64,000 nt of DNA, from assembly GCF_009833125.1 (NCBI RefSeq), contig NZ_QRCC01000010.1, positions 310,001-374,000 on the forward strand. The letters run 5' to 3'. Numbering within the stretch: position 1 is the first letter of the stretch; every line of letters starts with the position of its first letter. This document shows, piece after piece, positions 37,868 to 48,236 of the stretch. A program made the position numbers and the translations under genes. Origin of the DNA: Nitrosomonas sp. HPC101 (GTDB lineage: Bacteria > Pseudomonadota > Gammaproteobacteria > Burkholderiales > Nitrosomonadaceae). Below the pieces are notes generated by a model, which worked only from the letters and a program-made list of their open reading frames with translations, did no database searches and was not told where the DNA came from.

Positions 37868-40204
37868 ATGTCCGAGTTTCTTTTTTTCCTGTTCGTCGCG
37901 TTGCTTGTTCTTATCGTGGCGTTATTCACAGTGCCATTCCTGCGCCGTAATATTGTCTCCAATCTTGCCTTGCGAATCTTTAGCAAGCTGCTTCCGCAGA
38001 TTTCACAAACTGAGCAGGAGGCGCTCGATGCCGGTACAGTCTGGTGGGAAGGCGAATTATTCAGTGGCAAACCGGACTGGAACAAACTGCTGGCCTATCC
38101 CAAACCTGTTTTGAGTGCAGAAGAACAGGCTTTTCTCGATGGCCCGGTCGAGCAGTTGTGTGCCATGCTGGATGAATGGCATATCACGCATGAGCGGCGT
38201 GATCTTCCTCCGCATGTCTGGCAATTCATCCGGGAGAACCATTTTTTTGCCCTGATTATCCCGAAGGAATATGGCGGACTTGGTTTTTCCGCGCTGGCAC
38301 ATTCGGAAGTGGTGATGAAAATCAGCTCGCGCAGTAATACCGCAGCAGTCACAGTCATGGTGCCTAATTCACTCGGCCCCGCCGAATTGCTGCTGCATTA
38401 TGGAACAGAGGAGCAGAAAAACCACTACCTGCCGCGCCTGGCCAATGGTTCCGAAATTCCCTGTTTTGCGCTGACCGGGCCGGATGCCGGCTCGGATGCG
38501 GGGGCAATGCCCGATACAGGTGTGGTCTGTCGCGCCGAATTTAATGGCCAGCCCGATGTGCTGGGGATACGCATCAACTGGGAGAAACGCTACATCACAC
38601 TGGGGCCGATTGCTACACTGCTGGGAGTCGCCTTCAGGTTACATGACCCGGATGGGTTGCTTGGAAATGAAAAAGAAATCGGTATCACGCTTGCGCTGAT
38701 TCCGACCAATATGCCGGGCATCAGCATTGGCCGCAGGCATTTCCCCCTGAATGGTGTTTTTCAAAACGGACCCAACTTTGGCAAGGATGTTTTCATTCCA
38801 ATGGACTGGATCATCGGCGGGCAGGATAAAGCGGGGCAGGGCTGGCGCATGTTGATGAACAGCCTCTCCGTTGGACGGTCAATTTCACTGCCGGCTACCA
38901 GTGTCGGCGCAGCCAAGCTTGCTGCCTGGAGCAGTGGCGCCTACGGCCGGGTACGTGTGCAATTCAAATTGCCGGTTGGTTATTTTGAAGGTGTGGAAGA
39001 AGCGCTTGCCCGTATTGCCGGTAACACCTACATGATGGATGCTGCGCGGGTAATGACTGCCGGTGCGGTGGATCTGGGTGAAGAACCTTCGGTGATTTCT
39101 GCAATTGTCAAATATCATCTGACCGAACGCAGCCGGCAGGCCATTAATGACGCTATGGATATTCACGGCGGCAAGGGGATCTGTCTCGGGCCCTCCAATT
39201 ATCTGGCAAGAACCTATCAGCAGACACCAGTAGGCATCACGGTGGAAGGCGCAAATATCCTGACACGCAACCTGATCATCTTCGGACAGGGCGCGATTCG
39301 TGCCCACCCTTTCATACTGCGGGAAATCAGCGCAGTCTGGGATCAGAGCAGGAAGCGCAGTCTGCAAGCGTTTGATAAGGCATTGACCGAACATGTTACC
39401 TTTACCTTACGCAATGCAGTCTGCAGTCTGGCTTTTGGTATCAGCCAGCGACTGATTAAAGCAGTACCGGCAGATGCGGCGGATGAAACAATAAATTACT
39501 ACCGGCAGCTGACTCGTTTCTCCGCTTCCTTTGCGCTGCTGGCGGATAGCGCCATGTTGAAGCTGGGTGGCGTACTCAAACGGCGTGAACGCTTGTCTGC
39601 CCGTCTGGGCGATATTCTTAGTATGTTGTACCTGTGCTCAGCCACGCTCAAGCGTTTTGAGGATGATGGTCGTCCCGTTGCGGATCTGCCATTTCTGCAC
39701 TGGTCCATGCAGGATGCGTTGTATCGCATGCAGCAGGCCTTCCATGAATTCCTGCTTAATTTCCCGGCAGGCAGGATAATACGGGGGGGACTGCGATTCA
39801 TGATTTTTCCGCTCGGCATGCGCTGCCTGCCGCCTGCTGATGCACTCTCGCACGAAGTTGCCCGGCTCATCCTGACTCCCGGAGCGGCACGTGACCGTCT
39901 GACAGCAGGTATCTATTTGCCCACCGCAGAAAATGATCCACTTGCATTACTCGGACAAGCCATGGCATGTGCTGTTGAGTGCGAACCGATTGAGGCCAGG
40001 CTGAAACGGGCAGTCAAAGATAAAACATTGCCCTCCGATGAAGAGGAGCAAATCAGCAAGGCGCTGGCACAAGGCATTATTACCGATAGTGAAGCTGCTT
40101 CGCTTGAACGCATGCAGATCTTGCGTCGCCGTGTCATTATGGTGGATGATTTTTCTCCCGACTTACGGCAGGTGGACGATCAACAGGGAGAAACGCCCGT
40201 ATGA
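37868..40204 (+). CDS. fadE: FadE-type acyl-CoA dehydrogenase
   Basis: A 778-residue acyl-CoA dehydrogenase of the large proteobacterial FadE type, the first step of fatty acid beta-oxidation. An N-terminal hydrophobic segment (about 2-24) anchors it. The dehydrogenase core has IPKEYGGLGFSALAHSEVVM, CFALTGPDAGSDAGAMPDTG, and DAMDIHGGKGICLGPSNYLA. The C-terminal 250 residues are the extra domain of FadE. The ATG at 37868 has GGAGAAGG ahead and is preferred over the ATG at 37856. The acyl-CoA synthetase gene overlaps its stop by 4 nt. Confidence 0.92.
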   Translation: MSEFLFFLFVALLVLIVALFTVPFLRRNIVSNLALRIFSKLLPQISQTEQEALDAGTVWWEGELFSGKPDWNKLLAYPKPVLSAEEQAFLDGPVEQLCAMLDEWHITHERRDLPPHVWQFIRENHFFALIIPKEYGGLGFSALAHSEVVMKISSRSNTAAVTVMVPNSLGPAELLLHYGTEEQKNHYLPRLANGSEIPCFALTGPDAGSDAGAMPDTGVVCRAEFNGQPDVLGIRINWEKRYITLGPIATLLGVAFRLHDPDGLLGNEKEIGITLALIPTNMPGISIGRRHFPLNGVFQNGPNFGKDVFIPMDWIIGGQDKAGQGWRMLMNSLSVGRSISLPATSVGAAKLAAWSSGAYGRVRVQFKLPVGYFEGVEEALARIAGNTYMMDAARVMTAGAVDLGEEPSVISAIVKYHLTERSRQAINDAMDIHGGKGICLGPSNYLARTYQQTPVGITVEGANILTRNLIIFGQGAIRAHPFILREISAVWDQSRKRSLQAFDKALTEHVTFTLRNAVCSLAFGISQRLIKAVPADAADETINYYRQLTRFSASFALLADSAMLKLGGVLKRRERLSARLGDILSMLYLCSATLKRFEDDGRPVADLPFLHWSMQDALYRMQQAFHEFLLNFPAGRIIRGGLRFMIFPLGMRCLPPADALSHEVARLILTPGAARDRLTAGIYLPTAENDPLALLGQAMACAVECEPIEARLKRAVKDKTLPSDEEEQISKALAQGIITDSEAASLERMQILRRRVIMVDDFSPDLRQVDDQQGETPV

Positions 40205-42069
40205 ACCATACAACTGCTGCAATACCTTCCTGCAATGTGGATATGATCTCCATTGAAACGGCCCGGACACTCGACGGATTGTTCCGAGAACGGGTTCGCT
40301 GTTCTCCCTGGGCAATCGCTTATCGGGACTACGATGTCAGTCAGGAAATCTGGCAGGATTACACGTGGGAAGAAATGGCTGCCGCTGTCAGGCTCTGGCA
40401 GACTTCGCTTTCCCGGGAAAATCTTTCTCCTGGTGACCGGGTGGCTATCATGGTGCGTAATTGCCCGCAGTGGGTCATGTTTGAACAGGCTGCACTTGGA
40501 TTGGGACTGGTGGTTGTGCCGCTTTATATCGAGGACAGGGCTGAAAATGCTGTCTGGTGTCTCGATAATGCGGGCGCAAGCCTGCTGTTGCTGGAGAATA
40601 TGGTACGGTGGGATGCATTAAGCGGAGTGGCCGAACAGCTTCAGCAATTGAAGCGTATCGTCATTATGAATGCCACGTCAGAAGATGTGCGTCAGACGGG
40701 TGATCAGCGTGCAATCGCACTGCAAGACTGGTTGCCAGAGGAGCCGGGTGATATTCCTGCCATTGAAAATCAACCCCATTCCCTGGCGACCATTATTTAC
40801 ACTTCCGGAACAACCGGGCGCCCGAAGGGCGTTATGCTGAGCCACCATAACATCCTGTCCAACGCACACGGCTGCGCACAAGTTGTCACCGTGACACCGG
40901 ATGATATATTGCTGTCCTTTTTGCCGCTGTCCCACACATTCGAACGTACTGCCGGCTATTACACCCCTATGCTGTGTGGTGCTGCAATCGCTTATGCCCG
41001 ATCTGTCCGCCAGTTGCAGGAAGATTTACTGATCATTCGGCCGACTATCCTGATTTCAGTGCCCAGAGTCTACGAGAAAATCTATGTGGGTATCCAGGAA
41101 AAACTGGCCGCGGGCCCTGCGATTGCCAGAATGTTGTTCAAGCTGGCTGTCGAGGTGGGATACAGTCGGTTTGAATATCAGCAGAAACGCACTGGCTGGC
41201 GTATTTCACACCTGTTGTGGCCGCTGCTTGATCGACTGGTTGCCCGCAAGATCATGGAAAAACTGGGAGGACGTTTATGGCAGGTCATGAGTGGTGGCGC
41301 GGCACTATCACCGGAAGTATCCCGTGTCTTCATCGGCCTGGGATTACCCGTCCTGCAGGGTTATGGTCTGACTGAAACCAGTCCGGTCGTCTGTGCCAAT
41401 CGGCTGGATGATAATGTTCCGGCAAGTGTCGGCAAACCTGTTCCCGGAGTGGAAGTCAAGCTGGGTGAGCAGAATGCCCTGCTGATTCGTGGTCCGAACA
41501 TTATGCTCGGTTACTGGGATAACCCGGAAGCAACTCGTGCCATTTTATCCGTAGACGGATGGCTTGATTCCGGAGATACCGCGCAGATCGACGAACAGGG
41601 AAGAATTACCATTACCGGTCGGCTGAAGGATATTATCGTCACATCCACCGGTGAAAAAATACCACCCACTGACATGGAAGCGGCTATTTTGCATGATCCG
41701 ATCTTCGAGCAGGTTATGGTCGTTGGTGAAGGACGTTCCTATCTGAGTGCGCTGGTTGTCCTGAGCAAGTATGGATGGGAAGCAGTTGCTACGCACTGCA
41801 ATGCCAAGAATGATCCACGTGCACTGATTTGTGACGAATATGCCGAGGAAATTATCCTGGAAAAGATTGCCCGGCAGATCAGTGAATTTCCCGGTTATGC
41901 CAAAATTCATCGTGCACTGCTGATTGCCGAACCCTGGACGATTGATAACGAAATGCTTACGCCCACCCTCAAACTGAAGCGAAAAAAGATTTACGAGCAT
42001 TACCAGACCGAAATTGACAAACTTTATGTCAGTCGTCAGGCAAATCCGAATAACCTTTTCCGCTCGTAA
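40201..42069 (+). CDS. Long-chain acyl-CoA synthetase (AMP-forming)
   Basis: A 622-residue ANL-family ligase that activates fatty acids to CoA esters. The P-loop is IIYTSGTTGRPKGVMLSHHN, then LSFLPLSHTFERTAGYY, then LQGYGLTETSPVVCANR, then DSGDTAQIDEQGRITITGRL and KDIIVTSTGEKIPPT. It is of the FadD15/FAA type. The catalytic lysine near the end is likely in TPTLKLKRKKI. The ATG overlaps the fadE stop, so the two act together in fatty acid breakdown or acyl recycling. Confidence 0.92.
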   Translation: MNHTTAAIPSCNVDMISIETARTLDGLFRERVRCSPWAIAYRDYDVSQEIWQDYTWEEMAAAVRLWQTSLSRENLSPGDRVAIMVRNCPQWVMFEQAALGLGLVVVPLYIEDRAENAVWCLDNAGASLLLLENMVRWDALSGVAEQLQQLKRIVIMNATSEDVRQTGDQRAIALQDWLPEEPGDIPAIENQPHSLATIIYTSGTTGRPKGVMLSHHNILSNAHGCAQVVTVTPDDILLSFLPLSHTFERTAGYYTPMLCGAAIAYARSVRQLQEDLLIIRPTILISVPRVYEKIYVGIQEKLAAGPAIARMLFKLAVEVGYSRFEYQQKRTGWRISHLLWPLLDRLVARKIMEKLGGRLWQVMSGGAALSPEVSRVFIGLGLPVLQGYGLTETSPVVCANRLDDNVPASVGKPVPGVEVKLGEQNALLIRGPNIMLGYWDNPEATRAILSVDGWLDSGDTAQIDEQGRITITGRLKDIIVTSTGEKIPPTDMEAAILHDPIFEQVMVVGEGRSYLSALVVLSKYGWEAVATHCNAKNDPRALICDEYAEEIILEKIARQISEFPGYAKIHRALLIAEPWTIDNEMLTPTLKLKRKKIYEHYQTEIDKLYVSRQANPNNLFRS

Positions 42070-42193
42070 TAATGATGACTCGCATCTGTTTCTGTCAGCA
42101 GACGAGGCAGATCACAAATTCAGTTCAACCTGAATCCGGCAGCGGGGCGCATCTATCAGGATGGCAGGATGCGGCTTGATGAAAAATCCTGGT

Positions 42194-42622
42194 TTATCGC
42201 TGCCAGCATTCGGCATCAGTCAAGGTAGCTCCACTTACGCCACTGACACCCGTTTGGGTCAGCGTTAACGTCCCACAGGCATCTCCTGCCATGGAGCCTT
42301 TCGGCACGGCTTCCAGCGTATAAGTATTTTGTGTTGGCGTACCTTCTGCAAACTGAATAGCGTATTTTGCTGTTCCTGTTCGAGGAGATTGCGTAACTGG
42401 CAGCGCAAAATTTTTGTAGCTGTTGGCTTCGGTAAAGTTCCGCTCCAGCAGTTGCGCCATTTCCAGCAGGATACCTCTGGCTTCGGTGCGATTGGCACGT
42501 CGAACATATTCCTGGTAAGACGGATAGGCAATCGCTGCCAGAATTCCGATGATGGCCACGACCACCATCATTTCGATCAGCGTGAATCCGCTGTTTCCTG
42601 TATGTCTCCGAGTTTCACTCAT
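42194..42622 (-). CDS. pilE: Type IV pilus minor pilin PilE
   Basis: A 142-residue minor pilin. Prepilin cleavage is after the Gly in [20 protein letters not shown]; Glu5 is present. The mature part has [20 protein letters not shown], typical of PilE minor pilins, and two cysteines (GDACGTL and DAECWQR) for the C-terminal disulfide loop. It is the last gene of the minor pilin operon, 16 nt after pilY1. Confidence 0.93.
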   Translation of the reverse strand: MSETRRHTGNSGFTLIEMMVVVAIIGILAAIAYPSYQEYVRRANRTEARGILLEMAQLLERNFTEANSYKNFALPVTQSPRTGTAKYAIQFAEGTPTQNTYTLEAVPKGSMAGDACGTLTLTQTGVSGVSGATLTDAECWQR

Positions 42623-42638
42623 TTAACGGATTCTCCTG

Positions 42639-45600
42639 CTACTGTAGTTGTTTCCAGGATCGGCGCGAGGGTGATCCACCATTATTGATGGTTATCTTCT
42701 CAATCGCACCGGTCGTTGTGGCTGCAATCAGATGGGTCAGACTACCAGCATTGATCGCGGCCGATTCACTGCGAATACCATCAGAGCTGATTCCGGAAAT
42801 TACCCGATCTCCACTGTCCAACTTACCATCATGATTCACATCGAACTGTGGCAAAGACATCATCCCGCCGTTTTCAGCATTCAGCAGCATCAGCCAGTTA
42901 CGTCCACCCGCTTCACATGGATCCGTAGAAGGAATCAGCGTGGTGAAAATAATGCGGCCGAAATTCAGCATGGGCATGATGACTGCACGTTCTGCTGGTT
43001 CAGTATCTGACTGTGGCAAATCAATATACCAGCCGCGTTTGGTTTCCCAGTCGATCGAATGATCGGAAATAGTGCGCTCAAAAGGCGGGATGGCTGTTTC
43101 AGCAGTAATGGTTTGCTGCTGCAGCACACTGCGATTTGTTTCCGCAATCAGGCTGCCTTTGTCCCAGATGCCATACAGACTTTGTACCTTCGTGTCGGTG
43201 GCATCGCCAGAAGCAATGAATTGGCCGGTACCAAAGAAAACCATATAGCCTCCTTGTTTATGGAATCCCACCTCCACAGGAGAAGTGATAGGTTGTACCT
43301 CATTGCTGGCATTTCTGGCAGTAAAGAGCGGTAAGCCGGTGCTACCGGATTTATATGCTACATCCCATTGGTTAGTATCAGATTGAGACAGATCAAATTT
43401 CCAGATATTGCCCTGCAAATCACCCGCATAAACAACATCAATGATCTTGTCATTATTGGTATCGATCAGCGCTGGGCTAGAGAGACCGTTGTTTATACTG
43501 GTATTGGTCGGGATTTTTTTGATCAATGCGCCTGTCCGTAGATTAACTATAAATAGAAAAGCTTTATCATCCGTACTGTTATAACCATTGCCGATAATTG
43601 CTGCCCAGGAGCCATCGTTCAGCCGGGCAATTTTGGCCTGGCCGTGGACGAAGCCCAAGTCAGCATCAGTAAATTCCCACAGTACATTTGATGCGTAAAA
43701 ATTGACCGGATCGGTAATATCCAGTGCAAACACACTTTTGCCACCACCGCCCAGCGTTCCCAGCAATACCGTTTTCCAGGCGGGTGTTACACCAATGTAG
43801 GCATCCCCGGCATAGGCGTTGCCGTCGACATAATAACGATGTGTATAACCGGGATCAGTCAGCTTGTTCAGTTGAAGATAAACGGCAGCGGGAACATAAG
43901 CGAACAGCTCTTCCCCGGTTTCTGCATTAAATGCATGCAGCATGCCATCGTTGGCGCCGGTATACACCACTGGAGTGCGACTATTACTGGCCTGTCTGTA
44001 ACTGTGGTAGGACGCCTTCCCGGGTACCTCATCCGGCAGCAAATCATAGCTGAAATCGAGTGATTTGATATACAGCAGATCCGAGTTGACGATATCACCG
44101 AGTACGCCGTTGTTCCGGTTGCGGAAACTTCCTCCCTGACTGATTTCACCACTTTGATCACCTCGCAGCCACCCGGCGCGGAGCATGCCTTGTTTATCAC
44201 TGATGCCTGATGGATTCTGATCCAATGCTGTTTGTTGTGTTGCAGACAGTGAGGAAAAATTGGCAGCAGTGAATGCCAGGCTGGTCGTCCCGTTATGCGT
44301 GAAAATTTTCCGGGCAGCATGTGCCGGCAATTGTCCGGAAGCTTCCCATTGCAACGCACCCAGCGATCTGTCGGATTCCAGATTGAACGCCAGTAGCTGC
44401 CCGCTCCAGTTGGCACTGTTGAACTTTGCCTGATAAATCTGCGCGCCGGTGTTGAGCCGACTGGTATTGGTGGTGACTGCAGCCGCAGAACTGATTTTGG
44501 CCGTAATATTGGTCAATGTGTTACTCAATCCACTGGCGAAAGTGGCTGGATTCTGAGCACTGAAGAACTCACCTCGGCTGTTGACTGCGGCGTGCCAGAG
44601 ATCATCGATCTTCTCTTTCCTGGCTGTATTGGTTGTTGGATCCGGCCAGCTGTCCGAACTACTCGGCAGACTGGACAATGTCCCCTCGACCCCCAGCCCA
44701 ACTGTAAAATTCACCATGTGCTGCCAGAAAGCCGGGTCTTTGGCGTTGGTCGGTACCTTGTTGTCCAGATCAGGGCGCAGATCAGTTTTCCAGTAATGCA
44801 TTGCTACATCAGCGAGGGTATTGCTGTATTTATCCGAGTAGGGTAAAGCCGGTTTGTACTGATAAGTTACCGGTGCTGCGTTGGGAAAATGATTGGTAAT
44901 GATGTCACCAACAGCATTATCAGCATTACCGATACCCGTTGGACTGGCTCTGCCACTTTCCCAATAGCCATCTGTCATCAGAATATGATAATTTTGTCGG
45001 CAAATCGGCTGAACACCGCCGCTTTGTCCCGGCGTATCACTCCATGGTCCCTGATCATCATTACGCATCAGATATTCACCAACACCTTGCATGGCGGTGC
45101 GTAACGGTGTACCAGCAGCTGGAATAGTGTGCTGATAAAGCTTGTCGAAGAAATCAGCTTTATTCGCAATAGAAAACGGTCGAACACCTGTGATGAGTGT
45201 ATTTGTGGATTTGCCATCTATGGTAGTACTTCCCTTATTAATCGCTCCAAATGCAACCCGCATGTTTTTACTTTGTGCCGCAAATGCACGGCCGACACCG
45301 GCACGTGCCAGCAACACCCGGGAGCGGTAATAGGTGTACCAGTTAGCAAAATTCTGGATTTCTTCGTCGTAGGTACATGTCGGAGCAGCTGCACAATCCT
45401 TACGATCCGGGCCACCTGTATAGGTTGGTGTGCTGGATTTGATTTCTATCTGCGTGTAGCTGCTGGCTAAATCGGTGTTGCCACTTCCTTTGTATTGAAA
45501 ATAGACCGCCGGGTAGAAAGTTCGAGATTCTGTTTTTAGGGTATTGTTATTTTGAAGCCAGCCTGCACTTTGTGTATTGTTCGCAGTTAAGTCACGGCAA

Positions 45601-46067
45601 TCTTTAGTAGAGTCATTTTTATTGGGGATGGACCATGGATTATGAGGTGCACAGGTAATGCTGGCGTTATCCATCAAGGATCCATCTGCTTTGCTCCATG
45701 GCAGGTAGCGTACCTCCGGGTTGTAGTAAATTTTATTGACATGGCTGGAGCGCAAGCTGGCGGTAAACTTATTATCTGCATCAAAGCCAACCACATAGTT
45801 GCCATAGGTGTCTCCACCATAAGTCCCTGATCTGACGGGATAAACAAAACGTACGTTATTGTTAATCAGCTCATCCGGCATGATCTCGAACTGCATCGAA
45901 CCGGAGTCATCCAGTGTGAAAATGATGTTGGGATCAACAGCGGTTGTCAGGAACAGGGGCGCATCGGACAGATTCAGCGTTGCACCCACATTTTCAATCC
46001 GGATCAGCATGCAGAGCAAGCATGCCGTGAACACCCGCGCGTTTGTCGCGCCATGTGCTGTTTTCAT
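42639..46067 (-). CDS. pilY1: Type IV pilus tip/biogenesis protein PilY1
   Basis: A 1142-residue secreted protein that helps assemble the pilus and can act as tip adhesin. A signal peptide lies at about 1-28 (to NVGA). The N-terminal half has a von Willebrand A-like domain with the metal site FTLDDSGSMQFEIM. The C-terminal half is the PilY1 beta-propeller (VVYTGANDGMLHAFNAETGE), with a calcium loop DTNNDKIIDVVYAGDLQGN. Another EF-like loop DVNHDGKLDSGDR lies near the end. The frame is open to 46172, but the ATG at 46067 gives a proper signal peptide. Confidence 0.93.
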   Translation of the reverse strand: MKTAHGATNARVFTACLLCMLIRIENVGATLNLSDAPLFLTTAVDPNIIFTLDDSGSMQFEIMPDELINNNVRFVYPVRSGTYGGDTYGNYVVGFDADNKFTASLRSSHVNKIYYNPEVRYLPWSKADGSLMDNASITCAPHNPWSIPNKNDSTKDCRDLTANNTQSAGWLQNNNTLKTESRTFYPAVYFQYKGSGNTDLASSYTQIEIKSSTPTYTGGPDRKDCAAAPTCTYDEEIQNFANWYTYYRSRVLLARAGVGRAFAAQSKNMRVAFGAINKGSTTIDGKSTNTLITGVRPFSIANKADFFDKLYQHTIPAAGTPLRTAMQGVGEYLMRNDDQGPWSDTPGQSGGVQPICRQNYHILMTDGYWESGRASPTGIGNADNAVGDIITNHFPNAAPVTYQYKPALPYSDKYSNTLADVAMHYWKTDLRPDLDNKVPTNAKDPAFWQHMVNFTVGLGVEGTLSSLPSSSDSWPDPTTNTARKEKIDDLWHAAVNSRGEFFSAQNPATFASGLSNTLTNITAKISSAAAVTTNTSRLNTGAQIYQAKFNSANWSGQLLAFNLESDRSLGALQWEASGQLPAHAARKIFTHNGTTSLAFTAANFSSLSATQQTALDQNPSGISDKQGMLRAGWLRGDQSGEISQGGSFRNRNNGVLGDIVNSDLLYIKSLDFSYDLLPDEVPGKASYHSYRQASNSRTPVVYTGANDGMLHAFNAETGEELFAYVPAAVYLQLNKLTDPGYTHRYYVDGNAYAGDAYIGVTPAWKTVLLGTLGGGGKSVFALDITDPVNFYASNVLWEFTDADLGFVHGQAKIARLNDGSWAAIIGNGYNSTDDKAFLFIVNLRTGALIKKIPTNTSINNGLSSPALIDTNNDKIIDVVYAGDLQGNIWKFDLSQSDTNQWDVAYKSGSTGLPLFTARNASNEVQPITSPVEVGFHKQGGYMVFFGTGQFIASGDATDTKVQSLYGIWDKGSLIAETNRSVLQQQTITAETAIPPFERTISDHSIDWETKRGWYIDLPQSDTEPAERAVIMPMLNFGRIIFTTLIPSTDPCEAGGRNWLMLLNAENGGMMSLPQFDVNHDGKLDSGDRVISGISSDGIRSESAAINAGSLTHLIAATTTGAIEKITINNGGSPSRRSWKQLQ

Positions 46068-46086
46068 AATCGGATTCTTTCCTTTT

Positions 46087-46707
46087 CTAGCGTCGGTATG
46101 TGCTTTGTAGCAGAACAGTGGTGGCTGTCGTGCCACCCGTACCTTGTGCCACAATGCGGAACATAATTGCATTCAGCGATGCACCGGATTGCTGGGCACT
46201 ACCACTGTCCCCCATCAGCGGGACGCTGGGGAGTTGCTCGATAATGTAACGAGGCTGGCTGGTCACACCATCTATGACGACATCAGCTGTTTTTCCACTG
46301 GTTTCCCAATCTTTCCAGTTAACGAGATCAGGAGCCGGAGAATCCGCATAGTGATATAACCCGTCCGAACCATTGAATTCCGGAAGGGTGACCTGCTCAA
46401 GAAAGCGCTCGCCCGATCGCAATGCCGCTTCTGCCGCCTGAAAAGCGAGCGTTTCATCGCGCAGGTTGCCTGCCATTTTTTCTTCCAGCAAGGTGCTCTG
46501 CAGAGCGGTTGTCCCGATCAATGTCAGGATCACCAGAAAAATCAGTCCGGTCACCAGCACGGCCCCCCGCTGAGAAAAAGCTATAGCCGCTTCGTCATTG
46601 ATATGAAAGCGCCGGATCACTATTTGCCACCTGCTGTCTGTCGCCTGTTTAGGCTTAAAAAACGGATCTTTGTTACTGCCGGAATCTGCTGAAGAAATTG
46701 TGTCCAT
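46087..46707 (-). CDS. pilX: Type IV pilus minor pilin-like protein PilX
   Basis: A PilX-type protein with SQRGAVLVTGLIFLVILTLI as the hydrophobic helix and LLEEKMAGNLRDETLAFQAA as the family signature. From the ATG at 46707 the leader before the helix is about 48 residues, long for this family. A GTG at 46620 with AGGTGG six nt ahead would give an 18-residue leader and may be the true start. It is upstream of pilY1 and 24 nt after pilW. Confidence 0.85.
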   Translation of the reverse strand: MDTISSADSGSNKDPFFKPKQATDSRWQIVIRRFHINDEAAIAFSQRGAVLVTGLIFLVILTLIGTTALQSTLLEEKMAGNLRDETLAFQAAEAALRSGERFLEQVTLPEFNGSDGLYHYADSPAPDLVNWKDWETSGKTADVVIDGVTSQPRYIIEQLPSVPLMGDSGSAQQSGASLNAIMFRIVAQGTGGTTATTVLLQSTYRR

Positions 46708-46731
46708 GTTTCTTGTTCTGCCGAGGAGTAG

Positions 46732-47796
46732 TCAGGGAGCGCGGTTGCGCAGTGAAATGACAGTGGAAAATGCCTGGCGCAGTCGCCGGTCGGCAGGTGT
46801 TACCGTGTTGCCATTGAAAGTATAGGTTTGTGGTTGGCTGGCAATACCATCTTCCACAGATTGCAGCAGCAGCTCGATACGCACGCTGACCACGTTACCC
46901 CAGTTGGTCACTTGATTTGCTGTCCGATAAATATCGGCTGCCCGGTCTTCATTGGTATCTTCACCGTATTGAATCTGCATATTCTCTATGCCTTCAACCA
47001 GTTCCTCAGCATCGCTTTCTCCTTTTTTCCAGTAAAGTGAAGGAATACCTCCGGAGTTTGTCCGGATGTAGTAAGACCTGGCACTGACCCGCATCACTTC
47101 TCCGCCTGTGAATACCCGGCCAAGATCCTCCTTGGAATTGAGCTCACCCTTGTGTTCAAGAGTTATCCGATCAGATGCACTGCCGATACCTGTCACCTGG
47201 AAAACAGCGGCACCCTGACAATTATTTACCAGAGCTAAAAAGACATTCTTTGGGTCTTTAAAATGGTTTGTCAGTTCTTTTGCAAAATCCTGATCACTTT
47301 TACTGCTTTTCGGCTCGCTCTCTGACGCAATCTCAAGACTGGCAGAGGCTGATGCATGCGAAATCACCCTGGCATAACTGCCTTCCACACTTCTCGCCAC
47401 AATAAGATCTCGCCCTTGCAGTGGAGAAGTCACTTCAGAAGGTATACTTGCGTTGGTTGCTTCAAATCCCTCCAAAGGTTGATCAAATCTCCATAAAAAG
47501 CCAGTGTTATTGTTGAGTACGTTGGTTACCGCGATTCCATCGCCCATACAACCTTGGTATCCTGCCATGCGGACATCACGGGATAAAAGCTGGAAGGCAT
47601 AGCGTGCATTTTCCTGCATTCTTGCCAATGCTTCGTTGACACGGTAGGTGTTCTGGCTGGAAGACAACACTGTTACCATTCCGCCCAGCAGTACCAACCC
47701 GATAGTCATGGCAACCATCATTTCCACCAGTGTCAGGCCCTGCTGATTCCGGCTGAATGTGTGATTGATCTGTATGCTTTTCATATCGGCTGTCAC
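46732..47796 (-). CDS. pilW: Type IV pilus minor pilin-like protein PilW
   Basis: A 354-residue protein. The prepilin site is NQQGLTLVEMMVAMTIGLVL, followed by the PilW marks NARYAFQLLSRDVRMAGYQG CMGD. It helps start pilus assembly with PilV and PilX. The start is GTG at 47796, overlapping the pilV stop (4 nt); an ATG at 47784 is the alternative. Confidence 0.92.
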   Translation of the reverse strand: MTADMKSIQINHTFSRNQQGLTLVEMMVAMTIGLVLLGGMVTVLSSSQNTYRVNEALARMQENARYAFQLLSRDVRMAGYQGCMGDGIAVTNVLNNNTGFLWRFDQPLEGFEATNASIPSEVTSPLQGRDLIVARSVEGSYARVISHASASASLEIASESEPKSSKSDQDFAKELTNHFKDPKNVFLALVNNCQGAAVFQVTGIGSASDRITLEHKGELNSKEDLGRVFTGGEVMRVSARSYYIRTNSGGIPSLYWKKGESDAEELVEGIENMQIQYGEDTNEDRAADIYRTANQVTNWGNVVSVRIELLLQSVEDGIASQPQTYTFNGNTVTPADRRLRQAFSTVISLRNRAP

Positions 47797-48236
47797 AGCC
47801 GGGTGGTCATGACAAACTGCTGCGCAGCCAGTGCGCCACGGCTATCGTCCCACTGAATGGTGATGGTTACTTTATTGTCGATATCCACATCAACTGTGCC
47901 AGTACCCTCTGGCAGACGCAGCGCAAGTTCTTTCAGCCAGGCTTTCATATCCTGTTCCGGAAACGCCAAACTTTCTGCTTTTGTTTCCGTCCCGGCAGAA
48001 TCTTTAGCTGGAGCGTAGCCACCTTCTCCAGCCGCGACCCGATTGGCTCGCATGCTGTCCAGAATGCTGTACGCCATCATGGAAGCAATCGAGCGGAAAT
48101 TGGCGCTCTGGTTGTGCTTGAGGCCGACTGTCTGTAATCCTGCCAGCCCAAGCAATCCGATTGACAGAACGATGATCGCTACCAGCACTTCGACCATGCT
48201 GATACCCGTTTGGTAACGTTGATAAGTATTCAGCAT
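47793..48236 (-). CDS. pilV: Type IV pilus minor pilin-like protein PilV
   Basis: A 147-residue PilV. The helix is TGISMVEVLVAIIVLSIGLL, then GLAGLQTVGLKHNQSANFRS and ANRVAAGEGGYAPA. The residue before the helix is Gly, as needed for prepilin peptidase. It overlaps fimT by 7 nt and pilW by 4 nt, so the operon is tightly packed. Confidence 0.92.
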   Translation of the reverse strand: MLNTYQRYQTGISMVEVLVAIIVLSIGLLGLAGLQTVGLKHNQSANFRSIASMMAYSILDSMRANRVAAGEGGYAPAKDSAGTETKAESLAFPEQDMKAWLKELALRLPEGTGTVDVDIDNKVTITIQWDDSRGALAAQQFVMTTRL

